A stretch of DNA of 14,638 nucleotides from Paracoccaceae bacterium. GTDB taxonomy: Bacteria; Pseudomonadota; Alphaproteobacteria; Rhodobacterales; Rhodobacteraceae. The stretch covers positions 1 to 14,638 of the forward strand of contig JAOUMG010000008.1 of assembly GCA_029881635.1 (NCBI GenBank), written 5' to 3'. The notes under the pieces are model-generated. The model worked only from the letters and a program-made list of their open reading frames with translations, searched no databases and had not been told where the DNA came from. The translations under genes were made by a program, and so were the position numbers. This document shows, piece by piece, positions 8,023-14,545 of this stretch. Each line of letters begins with the position of its first letter. Positions within the stretch are counted from its first letter, which is position 1.

Positions 8023-8345
8023 GCGATACGGTCGCAACAGTTTGCCGATCCTGTCCGGCAGGCCCGGCCGGTTTTGCCGCCCTTTTACGGGCGGCAGTGC
8101 ATAAGGCTGGATATGTGCTCGACATCCGCGAAACCGAGTGCATGTCGGGATGCACCCGACCATCGACACTGGCATTCCGGGCGCCGGGCAAAACCGCCTA
8201 TCTGTTCGGCGATATATCTGAGGCGGATTTGCCCGATATCCTGATCTTTGTAGGCCTTTACCTGAACAGCGCTGACGGAAATTTCGCAGATGCGCGCCCG
8301 TTGGGATCTTTGCGCGAAAAGGCGATTGCCCGTATCCCGGGGTAA
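8019..8345 (+). CDS. DUF1636-family four-cysteine protein (probable thioredoxin-like metal or Fe-S protein)
   Basis: This 108-residue protein resembles DUF1636, a family repeatedly found beside cobalamin genes and predicted to bind metal; no function is established to my knowledge. It has four cysteines in two pairs: C9-x2-C12 (CRSCP) and C41-x3-C45 (ECMSGC). This spacing recalls thioredoxin-like [2Fe-2S] ferredoxins. No signal peptide or membrane segment is seen, so it is probably cytoplasmic. The C-terminus ARPLGSLREKAIARIPG looks family-typical. The ATG overlaps the cobA stop as ATGA, so it is co-translated with the operon and is its last gene. Candidate roles, inferred only, are electron delivery to a pathway enzyme such as CobG or the cobalt-reduction step, or cobalt handling. 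Confidence 0.82.
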   Translation: MSDTVATVCRSCPAGPAGFAALLRAAVHKAGYVLDIRETECMSGCTRPSTLAFRAPGKTAYLFGDISEADLPDILIFVGLYLNSADGNFADARPLGSLREKAIARIPG

Positions 8346-8387
8346 TCTGGAACACACCGGGGCTGCCAAGGCTAGCAAAGCGCTGGA

Positions 8388-8414
8388 CCGTTGGCGGGGT
8401 TCCCCAGCCAATGG
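8388..8414 (+). other. long hairpin between the cob operon and the riboswitch
   Basis: CCGTTGGC plus GGGG pairs with CCCC, a bulged A, and GCCAATGG, giving about 12 pairs including one G-U. It lies 43 bases after the DUF1636 stop and 14 bases before the first paired element of the riboswitch. The following bases (CAAAACG) are not a U-run, so it is not a standard intrinsic terminator. It could stabilise the 3' end of the cob transcript. No convincing promoter was seen between it and the riboswitch. Confidence 0.45.
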
Positions 8415-8427
8415 CAAAACGTCACAA

Positions 8428-8713
8428 CGCGTCGCATTCCGCCTGTCCAGAGGCGCCTTTCCGCCTTGACCGGCGCCGCAGGATGCTGGCAAATAGCATT
8501 GCATGGTTTCTGAAAGGCGCAAAGCGTCAGGAATCAAACGGGAATGGGGAAGGGTGGACCGAAAACGGCACCCGAAGCCCCAACCGCCCCCGCGACTGTA
8601 AGCGGCGAGCGGCTTTCCAAATGCCACTGGACCGGTGTCATAGCCGGGTCGGGAAGGCGGAAAGCAGGCTGCGACCCGCGAGTCAGGAGACCGGCCATGC
8701 GGAAGGTAACGCG
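8428..8713 (+). promoter_or_regulatory. cobalamin (B12) riboswitch upstream of cbtBA
   Basis: The signature B12 box AGTCAGGAGACCGGCC is at 8681-8696 and the conserved core CCCCCGCGACTGTAAGCGG is around 8587-8605. Other family elements are GGGTG/CACCC (8552-8556 with 8569-8573) enclosed by GGGG/CCCC, CCACTGG near 8624-8630, GGGAAGGCGG near 8651-8660, and GGGTC/GACCC flanking it. A closing P1 stem is formed by CGCGT and TTCCGC (8428-8432, 8437-8442) with GCGGAA and ACGCG (8699-8704, 8709-8713). An extra peripheral arm pairs GGCGCCTTTC (8452-8461) with GAAAGGCGC (8512-8520). Adenosylcobalamin binding should lower expression of cbtB and genes downstream. Identity is secure; the 5' limit is inferred from base pairing. 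Confidence 0.93.
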
Positions 8714-8717
8714 AAAT

Positions 8718-8742
8718 GCCGTCGGGTGTGACGGCCAAGGAG
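8718..8742 (+). promoter_or_regulatory. riboswitch expression platform: hairpin next to the cbtB ribosome binding site
   Basis: GCCGTC (8718-8723), loop GGGTGT, GACGGC (8730-8735) forms a perfect 6-bp hairpin directly after the riboswitch. One base later comes the ribosome site AAGGAG (8737-8742). This is the position of the P13 hairpin whose loop kisses L5 in B12 riboswitches. No U-run follows, so control is probably at translation initiation rather than by termination. AAGGAG is 7 bases from ATG 8750 but 1 base from ATG 8744, which chooses the start at 8750. Confidence 0.65.
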
Positions 8743-8749
8743 AATGAAA

Positions 8750-8920
8750 ATGAACGCGATGACCCAAACCGCCGCCACCAGCACTTCGGCAATACTGTCT
8801 ATTGTTTTTGTAGCCCTGATGGGGGCAACGCTCTTGTTCGTGGCAGGCCATGCCCAGTCGGCAACCCTGCACGATGCCGCCCATGACATGCGTCATGGAA
8901 CCGGCTTTCCCTGTCATTAA
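8750..8920 (+). CDS. cbtB: CbtB, proposed cobalt transporter small subunit
   Basis: This 56-residue protein matches CbtB, a small membrane protein that always accompanies CbtA and lies under B12 riboswitches; cobalt uptake is proposed mainly from genomic context. It has one predicted membrane helix at about residues 14-33 (rich in Ile, Leu, Val, Phe). A short tail carries possible metal ligands H34, H41, H45, H49, C55 and H56, ending GTGFPCH, the family signature. The start at 8750 is preferred over 8744 because AAGGAG stands 7 bases upstream. The riboswitch ends 36 bases before it, so this is the first gene directly under B12 control. cbtA begins 20 bases after the stop. Confidence 0.9.
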   Translation: MNAMTQTAATSTSAILSIVFVALMGATLLFVAGHAQSATLHDAAHDMRHGTGFPCH

Positions 8921-8940
8921 GCGGTTCTGACGGACCAAAC

Positions 8941-9684
8941 ATGATCCAACGGATGTTGGCCAGCGCGTTGATCGCTGGCTTTGCAGCGGGGCTGTTAGCG
9001 GCCGTGCTGCATTTTGCATTCATTCAGGAACTGATCTTTCTGGGTGAGAAATATGAAACCGGCGCACTGGTCCATTTTGCCGGTGCGGGTGAACTAGCAC
9101 CGGCGGACGACCACGCACATGCCGAAGGCACGGGTGCGCACAGCCACGAAAGCACCCTCGCCGAGACTGAGGTGGATGGCGGCAATAATGATGTCATCCG
9201 TATGGCGCTGACGGTTCTGTTCACCGGGCTCTTATACGTTGCATATGGGCTGATACTGGTTGCCGGTTTTTCCATGGCTGAACGGTTCGGACAGGTGATC
9301 GGGCCGCGCGAAGGTGTGCTTTGGGGGGTGGCCGGGTTTGCCGCACTTCAAATGGCACCGGCTATGGGCTTGGCCCCGGAACTGCCTGGCACGGTGGCTG
9401 CCGATATCGCCCTGCGTCAGGTATGGTGGCTGGGTACCGTGCTTGCCACGGGGGGCGGCCTTGCGTTGATAGGCTATGGGCGTGGTGTGATGTTTATCGC
9501 GCTGGGCTGCGCCCTGATTGCTGCACCACATGTCATTGGCGCACCGCATCTTGAGACGTTTTCGGGTGTCGCGCCGCCAGAGGTCAGTGCGGAGTTTGCG
9601 GCACGGGTTCTGGGCGTCGGCCTTGCGGCCTGGGTGGCGCTGGGATGGGGCGCCGCAAAGCTATGGAACAACACGGCCACATAG
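8941..9684 (+). CDS. cbtA: CbtA, proposed cobalt transporter membrane subunit
   Basis: CbtA is a membrane protein of about 250 residues, here 247, proposed to import cobalt with CbtB. Hydrophobic segments lie at about residues 6-28, 86-110, 124-143, 160-179, 183-200 and 221-240, giving five or six membrane helices; the family is usually described with five. Between the first two lies a hydrophilic loop (about 50-82) with H58, H60, H67 and H69 (DDHAHAEGTGAHSHE), a probable metal-binding segment. Two further histidines occur in AAPHVIGAPH (197, 203). The ribosome site ahead of ATG 8941 is weak, consistent with coupling to cbtB. A terminator follows 13 bases after the stop. Family assignment is good; transport of cobalt is inferred from context. 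Confidence 0.9.
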   Translation: MIQRMLASALIAGFAAGLLAAVLHFAFIQELIFLGEKYETGALVHFAGAGELAPADDHAHAEGTGAHSHESTLAETEVDGGNNDVIRMALTVLFTGLLYVAYGLILVAGFSMAERFGQVIGPREGVLWGVAGFAALQMAPAMGLAPELPGTVAADIALRQVWWLGTVLATGGGLALIGYGRGVMFIALGCALIAAPHVIGAPHLETFSGVAPPEVSAEFAARVLGVGLAAWVALGWGAAKLWNNTAT

Positions 9685-9697
9685 AACGCGTCCAACC

Positions 9698-9734
9698 AAA
9701 AGGACCCTGCCCATGGACTTGGGCGGGGTCTTTT
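9698..9734 (+). terminator. intrinsic terminator after cbtA, ahead of cobF
   Basis: AAAAGGACCCTGCCCA pairs with TGGGCGGGGTCTTTT with one bulged G and one G-U pair, around a short loop, ending in TTTT. It lies 13 bases after the cbtA stop. It should end most riboswitch-led transcripts before cobF, whose start is only 35 bases further on. Confidence 0.85.
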
Positions 9735-9757
9735 GCCATCACGTGTAGGCAGGCGCG

Positions 9758-9762
9758 AAAGG
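9758..9762 (+). promoter_or_regulatory. ribosome binding site that supports the TTG start of cobF
   Basis: AAAGG stands 7 bases ahead of TTG 9770. An in-frame TAG at 9746-9748 leaves no room for an earlier ATG or GTG start in this frame. Confidence 0.65.
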
Positions 9763-9769
9763 TGTCGGA

Positions 9770-10522
9770 TTGATCGAACTTTTTCTGATTGGCATTGGCT
9801 CCGGCAACCCGGACCATCTGACCTTGCAAGCGGTCAAGGCGCTGAATTCCGTTGATCTGGTGCTGATCCCGAACAAGGGTGCAGGCAAAGCCGATCTGGC
9901 AGAATTGCGCCGCGAAATCTGCGCGCAGGTTCTGACCAATCGCTCTACACGTATCGTCGAATTTTCCCTACCGGTCCGTGATGCAGATGATCCTGATTAC
10001 TGCCACCGGGTCGATTCGTGGCATGATGCCATTGCTGATGTATGGAAAGAGGCTATTCAGGCAGAAATTGGCGAAAATGGCAGTGTTGCCCTGCTGGTTT
10101 GGGGGGATCCGTCGTTATATGACAGTACACTGCGGATCGCCGGGCGGGTGGCCAAGGATTTGAAAGTCAGGATAAAAGTTATTCCTGGCATTACATCCGT
10201 TCAGGCGCTGACCGCAGCACATAACATACCCCTGAATGAGATTGGCGCGCCTTTTATCGTGACCACCGGTCGGCAATTGCGCGAAAACGGCTGGCCCGTC
10301 GGCGTCGATACATTAGTGGTCATGCTGGATGGGGAATGTTCGTTTAAGAGCCTTGATCCGACAGGAGTGACCATCTGGTGGGGCGCTTATGTCGGTATGG
10401 CTGAGGAGATTTCGCTTGCCGGCCCTTTGGCCGACGTTTCAGCGCGCATCCTGCAAACCCGTTCCGACGCACGCGAAAAACATGGTTGGATCATGGATAT
10501 TTATATCTTGCGTCGTGCCTGA
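9770..10522 (+). CDS. cobF: CobF, precorrin-6A synthase (deacetylating)
   Basis: CobF methylates C1 of precorrin-5 and releases the acetyl group extruded during ring contraction, giving precorrin-6A. It is specific to the oxygen-dependent pathway. The 250-residue protein begins with the methylase loop LIGIGSGNPDHLTLQAV, followed by the CobF-type segment LVLIPNKGAGKADLAELRRE. SAM-site stretches are LLVWGDPSLYDST and IPGITSVQALTAAHNIPLN. The C-terminus VTIWWGAYVGMAEEISLAGP also fits. The start is TTG, as the frame closes 22 bases upstream and a ribosome site fits this codon. The gene lies right after a terminator, with no obvious promoter of its own, and converges on the LacI-family gene with 6 bases between stops. 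Confidence 0.95.
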   Translation: MIELFLIGIGSGNPDHLTLQAVKALNSVDLVLIPNKGAGKADLAELRREICAQVLTNRSTRIVEFSLPVRDADDPDYCHRVDSWHDAIADVWKEAIQAEIGENGSVALLVWGDPSLYDSTLRIAGRVAKDLKVRIKVIPGITSVQALTAAHNIPLNEIGAPFIVTTGRQLRENGWPVGVDTLVVMLDGECSFKSLDPTGVTIWWGAYVGMAEEISLAGPLADVSARILQTRSDAREKHGWIMDIYILRRA

Positions 10523-10528
10523 CACGCC

Positions 10529-11563
10529 TTATCGGCTGCGGATCGTGTCACCCAGTTGCAGAACCGGCGTCAATTCCACATGCGCGCCACCGATCAGACC
10601 GGTATCGCTGCGCCCGGCGATGATGGCCGCTGCGCGTTGACCGATTTCACGTCGACAGGCGTCCATAGTTGCAAGGCGGCGCGGCAGACCATCCAGCAAA
10701 TCAACACCGTTAAATCCAGCGAGCCCCAATTTTCCGGGGACGTCGATGCCCTTGTCCAGGCAATAAAGCAATCCACCAGCGCCGATCATGTCGTTGGAGT
10801 AGTAAATGAAATCCAGATCAGGTGTGCGTTTCAGGATAGCCTCGGTCATCTCGCGCCCTTTCAGGAGCGCTGAGCCGCCCGAATAGAATTCGCGATCTGC
10901 CAATTCGATCCCGGCCTCGGCCAATCCCGCCTCGAACCCCTCCATGCGTTTTCGGGCGCGATGGTCGTGCGGCATCTTGGTTCCGAGAAATCCTATGCGT
11001 CGATACCCCGCACCGACAATGGCCCGCGCCATTTCAAGACCGGCACGCCTATGTGAAATGCCCACCACCGAATCAACCGGCTCTCCATCGACATCCATGA
11101 TCTCGACGATTGGGATTCCCGCGTTTTGCAGCATGGCGCGGGAGGCATCGGAATGCTCCAGCCCGGCGATGATCACGCCTGAGGGGCGCCAGGACAGCAT
11201 TTCATAGAGTACAGATTCTTCGCGGTCCTCAAGATAGTTGGTCACACCAAAAACAGGCTGCAAGCCAGTGTCTTCCAATTCCTCAGAAATTCCGCTGAGA
11301 ACTTCGGGAAAGACCAGATTTGAGAGCGACGGCACGATGACGGCCACCAGATTGACCCGCTGCGACGCCAATGCGCCAGCGATTTTGTTAGGCACATAGC
11401 CAAGCTGCTTGGCTGCCTCCAAAACCCGCTCGCGTGTTGTTTCGGAAACGTCGCCACGATTGCGCAAGACCCTGCTGACAGTCATTTCGGAAACGCCCGA
11501 GGCTTCGGATACGTCGCGAAGTGTCAGCGATCGGCGCGGGTCGGGGGTTACCTTACTGCTCAC
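10529..11563 (-). CDS. LacI-family transcriptional repressor, GntR (gluconate repressor)-like
   Basis: The 344-residue protein has the LacI-family layout. An N-terminal helix-turn-helix occupies about residues 13-40 (LTLRDVSEASGVSEMTVSRV). A hinge region follows (LGYVPNKIAGALASQR), then a periplasmic-binding-protein-like effector domain starting VAVIVPSLSNLVFPEVLSGI. Stretches such as MLSWRPSGVIIAGLEH and GIPIVEIMD resemble E. coli GntR, so a sugar acid such as gluconate is a plausible effector; this is inference. The start is GTG at 11563, with AAGGA (plus-strand 11573-11577) 9 bases upstream. No sugar-acid catabolic gene is in the window, so its targets lie elsewhere or further off. A GntR-like palindrome upstream (11645-11656) suggests autoregulation. 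Confidence 0.9.
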   Translation of the reverse strand: MSSKVTPDPRRSLTLRDVSEASGVSEMTVSRVLRNRGDVSETTRERVLEAAKQLGYVPNKIAGALASQRVNLVAVIVPSLSNLVFPEVLSGISEELEDTGLQPVFGVTNYLEDREESVLYEMLSWRPSGVIIAGLEHSDASRAMLQNAGIPIVEIMDVDGEPVDSVVGISHRRAGLEMARAIVGAGYRRIGFLGTKMPHDHRARKRMEGFEAGLAEAGIELADREFYSGGSALLKGREMTEAILKRTPDLDFIYYSNDMIGAGGLLYCLDKGIDVPGKLGLAGFNGVDLLDGLPRRLATMDACRREIGQRAAAIIAGRSDTGLIGGAHVELTPVLQLGDTIRSR

Positions 11564-11598
11564 GAAGGTGGTTCCTTGTGGATTGATGATGCTTCCTG

Positions 11599-11626
11599 AT
11601 TAGCGCCAAAGAGCGGCCTTGTCCAA
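11599..11626 (-). promoter_or_regulatory. possible promoter of the LacI-family gene
   Basis: On the minus strand TTGGAC (11626-11621) and GCTAAT (11604-11599) are separated by 16 bases. This would place the RNA start near 11592, leaving a leader of about 30 bases. Both boxes are only partial matches to the sigma-70 consensus. Confidence 0.35.
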
Positions 11627-11644
11627 GCAAAGACGACGGCGTAC

Positions 11645-11656
11645 GTTAGCGTTAAC
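11645..11656. promoter_or_regulatory. candidate LacI/GntR-type operator
   Basis: GTTAGCGTTAAC is a near-palindrome of form GTTA-N-CG-N-TAAC with the central CG typical of LacI-family operators. It resembles E. coli GntR sites such as TGTTACCGGTAACA, which I quote from memory. It lies 82 bases upstream of the GTG start and 19 bases upstream of the proposed -35 box. Confidence 0.5.
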
Positions 11657-11661
11657 AGATA

Positions 11662-11714
11662 CCGTTCGGTCGCACCGGGGGCTAACTCCCCTCCCGAGTT
11701 ATGTGAACGAACGG
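11662..11714. repeat. nested inverted repeats in the intergenic region
   Basis: CCGTTCG (11662-11668) and CGAACGG (11708-11714) form a perfect 7-base outer inverted repeat. Inside it, TAACTC (11683-11688) and GAGTTA (11696-11701) form a perfect 6-base stem around CCCTCCC. The purpose is unknown: a second regulator site or part of the 3' structure of the formate dehydrogenase transcript are both possible. Confidence 0.4.
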
Positions 11715-11718
11715 AAAT

Positions 11719-11754
11719 GGGGAGTGACGGTATATCCGTCGCTCCCCGGTTTTT
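11719..11754. terminator. hairpin terminator downstream of the formate dehydrogenase operon
   Basis: GGGGAGTGACGG (11719-11730), loop TATAT, CCGTCGCTCCCC (11736-11747) gives a 12-base stem. It starts 22 bases beyond the fdhA stop, where a terminator is expected. The better U-run (GGTTTTT, 11748-11754) is on the plus strand, where the stem also has a G-U pair in place of the A-C mismatch found on the minus strand. On the minus strand the tail is ATTTCC. It may work in both directions. Confidence 0.65.
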
Positions 11755-11769
11755 CCGATAGAGCAGAAT

Positions 11770-14544
11770 TTACGCCGCTGTTACCCGCACAGCCGCGAAC
11801 TTGAACTCGGGGATCTTGCCATAGGGGTCCAGTGCCGGGTTTGTCAGCACGTTGGCGGCGGCTTCGACATATGCGAAGGGTACAAAAACCATGTCTTCCG
11901 CCACGCCACGGTCAGCGCGTGCCATGATGACGATTTCACCGCGCCGGGTTTGCAGCCTGACACGTCCCCCAGGCTCAACCCCCAGTTTGCGCAGGGTTTT
12001 GGGGTTGAGCGAGCAATTTGCTTCAGGCTCAACAGCGTCAAGAACCTTGGATCGGCGGGTCATCGAGCCCGTGTGCCAATGTTCAAGTTGCCGCCCGGTG
12101 GTCATGATCATCGGATAATCGGCATCAGGCATTTCGGCGGGTTGGATTACGCTGGCGGGCGTAAACTTGGCCCGGCCACCGGCGCGCGGAAAGCCATCGC
12201 CAAAGACGATGGGTTGACCTGGGTCTTCCGGGGAAAGCGAAGGATAAGTCACCGCCCCTTCGGATTCGAGCCTATCCCAGGTAATATTGTCGAGCGATTT
12301 CATCCCCAGTTTCATTTCAGCAAACACCTGCTTGGGGTGGGTATAGCCCCAGTCGAGGCCCAGACGACGGGCAAGTTCGGTGGTGATCCACCAATCTTCG
12401 CGCGCCTCACCCGGCGGTGTTGCTGCTGCCCGTCCGATCTGCACCTGCCGGTTGGTATTGGTCACCGTGCCGTTCTTTTCGTAGAACGCGGCGGCGGGCA
12501 GGATGACATCGGCAAAATTGGCGGTTTCAGTCAGGAAGATATCTTGGACCACCAGATGTTCAAGCGATGCCAGTGCTTCGCGGGCGTGATTCAGATCGGG
12601 GTCGGACATCGCCGGATTTTCGCCGAGGATATACATGCCCTTGACCGTACCCTCATGCACGGCATCAAGGATTTCGGTCACCGTCAGACCCTTTTCATTT
12701 GAAAAGTCGCCGGTTCCCCAGATGCCGGAAAAATGCCCGCGGATCTTGTCATCGGTGACCGTCTGATAATCAGGCAGGAACATCGGGATGAGACCGGCGT
12801 CGGATGCGCCCTGCACGTTGTTTTGACCGCGCAAGGGGTGCAGCCCGGTGCCGGGGCGCCCGACATGGCCGCACATCAGTGCCAGTGAAATCAGGCAGCG
12901 GGAATTGTCGGTGCCGTGAATGTGCTGGGAAATGCCCATGCCCCAGAAAATCATGCCCGCCTTGGCGCCTGCAAATTCGCGCGCCACTTCGCGCAACGTT
13001 TGCGCCGGGATACCGCAAATGGCTTCCATCTTTTCGGGGGCATAGCCCGCAAGATGGGCCTTTTCAGCCTCCCAGTTTTCGGTATAGGCGGCGATATACT
13101 GGCGGTCGTAAAGCTCCTCTTCCACGATAACATGCATGATCGCGTTCAGCATCGCCACATCAGCACCCGGTCGGAATTGAAGCATATGGCTGGCGTAGCG
13201 GCGCAGACCTACCCCGCGCGGGTCCATGACGATCAACTTGCCACCGCGTTTGGTGAACTGCTTGAAATAAGTCGCGGCGACAGGGTGGTTTTCAACCGGA
13301 TTGGCGCCGATGACGATGGCGACATCGGCATTCTTGATTTCATTGAACGTGGCTGTCACTGCGCCCGATCCGACATTTTCCAGCAATGCCGCCACGGATG
13401 AAGCATGACAAAGCCGCGTACAGTGATCGACGTTGTTATGGCCGAAACTCTGGCGGATCAGCTTTTGGAAAAGATAGGCTTCTTCATTCGTGCATTTTGC
13501 CGAACCAAAACCTGCCACTGCCTTGCCGCCCGTCTTGGCGGTCAGGTCTTTCCAGCCTTTTGCTGCGATATCCAGCGCCTCTTCCCAGCTCGCTTCGCGG
13601 AAGTGCATTTGCCAATTGCCGGGATCGACATTCAACCCCTTGGCGGGTGCATCGGCGCGCCGGACGAGCGGCTTGGTCAGGCGGTGCGGGTGGTGGATAT
13701 AGTCAAACCCGAAGCGGCCCTTGACGCATAGGCGGCCTTCGTTCGCGGGGCCATTGATACCCTCGACATACTTGACCTTGCCATCCTTGACCTTCAGCGA
13801 GACCTGACAGCCAACACCGCAGAACGGACAGACTGAGGTGACTTCCTTGTCAAAATCCTTGCTGTCGCCTTGTTCGGCGTTATCCAGCACAGTTGCCGGC
13901 ATCAGCGCACCAGTCGGACAGGCCTGCACGCATTCGCCGCAAGCCACGCAGGTGCTTTCACCCATCGGATCGGCGAAGTCGAAGGTTGGATAACTGTCAT
14001 GCCCGCGGCCCGACATGCCGATCACGTCATTGACCTGCACTTCGCGGCAGGCCCGCACGCAAAGGCCGCACTGGATACAGGCATCAAGATTGACGCGCAT
14101 GGCGACATGGGTGTCATCAAGAAGCGGAATGCGGTCAGGCTCAATTGTCGGAAAACGGCTTTCCGATACGCCCTGCGCCGCAGCCATATCCCACATATGC
14201 GAAGATTTGTCATGGGCGACCGCCTGTTCCGGCTGATCGGCCAGCAACAGTTCCATCACCAGTTTGCGCGACTTTTCCGCGCGCGCACTGTCAGTCTTTA
14301 CAACCATGCCATTTGACGGGTTACGGCAACATGAAGCTGCCAGCACACGCTCGCCATCAATCTCGACCATGCAGGCACGGCAATTGCCGTCAGGGCGATA
14401 GCCGATCTGATCCTTGTGGCACAGATTGGGGATATCGGTGCCTTCACGCTTGGCAACTTCCCAGATGGTTTCACCCGGCAGGGCTGAAACTTCGCTGCCG
14501 TCCAGGGTGAACTTGATCGTCTCTACGCGGTTTCCGTCAGGCAT
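11770..14544 (-). CDS. fdhA: NAD-dependent formate dehydrogenase, molybdopterin-containing alpha subunit
   Basis: The 924-residue subunit oxidises formate to CO2 at a bis-molybdopterin centre and passes electrons to the NuoF-like beta subunit. An N-terminal 2Fe-2S domain has C42, C55, C58 and C72. Two 4Fe-4S sites follow: C156/C159/C162/C166 (CIQCGLCVRAC) and C199/C202/C205/C209 (CVACGECVQAC). The cluster near the cofactor is CPFCGVGC (C239, C242, C246) with C273 in LCVKG. The metal ligand is Cys379, followed by His380, in HCTRLCHASS, so this is the cysteine rather than selenocysteine form. No cysteine lies between C73 and C156, so the His-Cys3 cluster of NuoG/FdsA-type proteins appears absent. 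ATG 14544 has GGAGG upstream in the end of the beta gene. No fdhD/fdsC or fdsD follows. Confidence 0.93.
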   Translation of the reverse strand: MPDGNRVETIKFTLDGSEVSALPGETIWEVAKREGTDIPNLCHKDQIGYRPDGNCRACMVEIDGERVLAASCCRNPSNGMVVKTDSARAEKSRKLVMELLLADQPEQAVAHDKSSHMWDMAAAQGVSESRFPTIEPDRIPLLDDTHVAMRVNLDACIQCGLCVRACREVQVNDVIGMSGRGHDSYPTFDFADPMGESTCVACGECVQACPTGALMPATVLDNAEQGDSKDFDKEVTSVCPFCGVGCQVSLKVKDGKVKYVEGINGPANEGRLCVKGRFGFDYIHHPHRLTKPLVRRADAPAKGLNVDPGNWQMHFREASWEEALDIAAKGWKDLTAKTGGKAVAGFGSAKCTNEEAYLFQKLIRQSFGHNNVDHCTRLCHASSVAALLENVGSGAVTATFNEIKNADVAIVIGANPVENHPVAATYFKQFTKRGGKLIVMDPRGVGLRRYASHMLQFRPGADVAMLNAIMHVIVEEELYDRQYIAAYTENWEAEKAHLAGYAPEKMEAICGIPAQTLREVAREFAGAKAGMIFWGMGISQHIHGTDNSRCLISLALMCGHVGRPGTGLHPLRGQNNVQGASDAGLIPMFLPDYQTVTDDKIRGHFSGIWGTGDFSNEKGLTVTEILDAVHEGTVKGMYILGENPAMSDPDLNHAREALASLEHLVVQDIFLTETANFADVILPAAAFYEKNGTVTNTNRQVQIGRAAATPPGEAREDWWITTELARRLGLDWGYTHPKQVFAEMKLGMKSLDNITWDRLESEGAVTYPSLSPEDPGQPIVFGDGFPRAGGRAKFTPASVIQPAEMPDADYPMIMTTGRQLEHWHTGSMTRRSKVLDAVEPEANCSLNPKTLRKLGVEPGGRVRLQTRRGEIVIMARADRGVAEDMVFVPFAYVEAAANVLTNPALDPYGKIPEFKFAAVRVTAA

Positions 14545-14545
14545 A

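Noticed and set aside
7513..8355. A minus-strand frame of 280 codons opposite cobA and the DUF1636 gene.
   Set aside because: It covers two well-supported plus-strand genes and its translation is low-complexity and family-free.
8411..8731. A plus-strand frame of 106 codons before cbtB.
   Set aside because: It runs through the conserved B12 riboswitch core and B12 box; the sequence is explained by RNA structure and the translation has no family features.
8744..8746. ATG at 8744 as the cbtB start.
   Set aside because: It is only one base from AAGGAG; ATG 8750 has a proper 7-base spacing.
11619..11804. A small plus-strand frame of 61 codons in the gap between the repressor gene and fdhA.
   Set aside because: It runs through the operator-like palindrome, the inverted repeats and the terminator hairpin, and its translation has no recognisable features.
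11950..12702. A plus-strand open frame of 250 codons opposite fdhA, with several other long frames across 12800-14510.
   Set aside because: They are shadows of the strongly conserved alpha subunit gene, have no recognisable motifs and no operon context.
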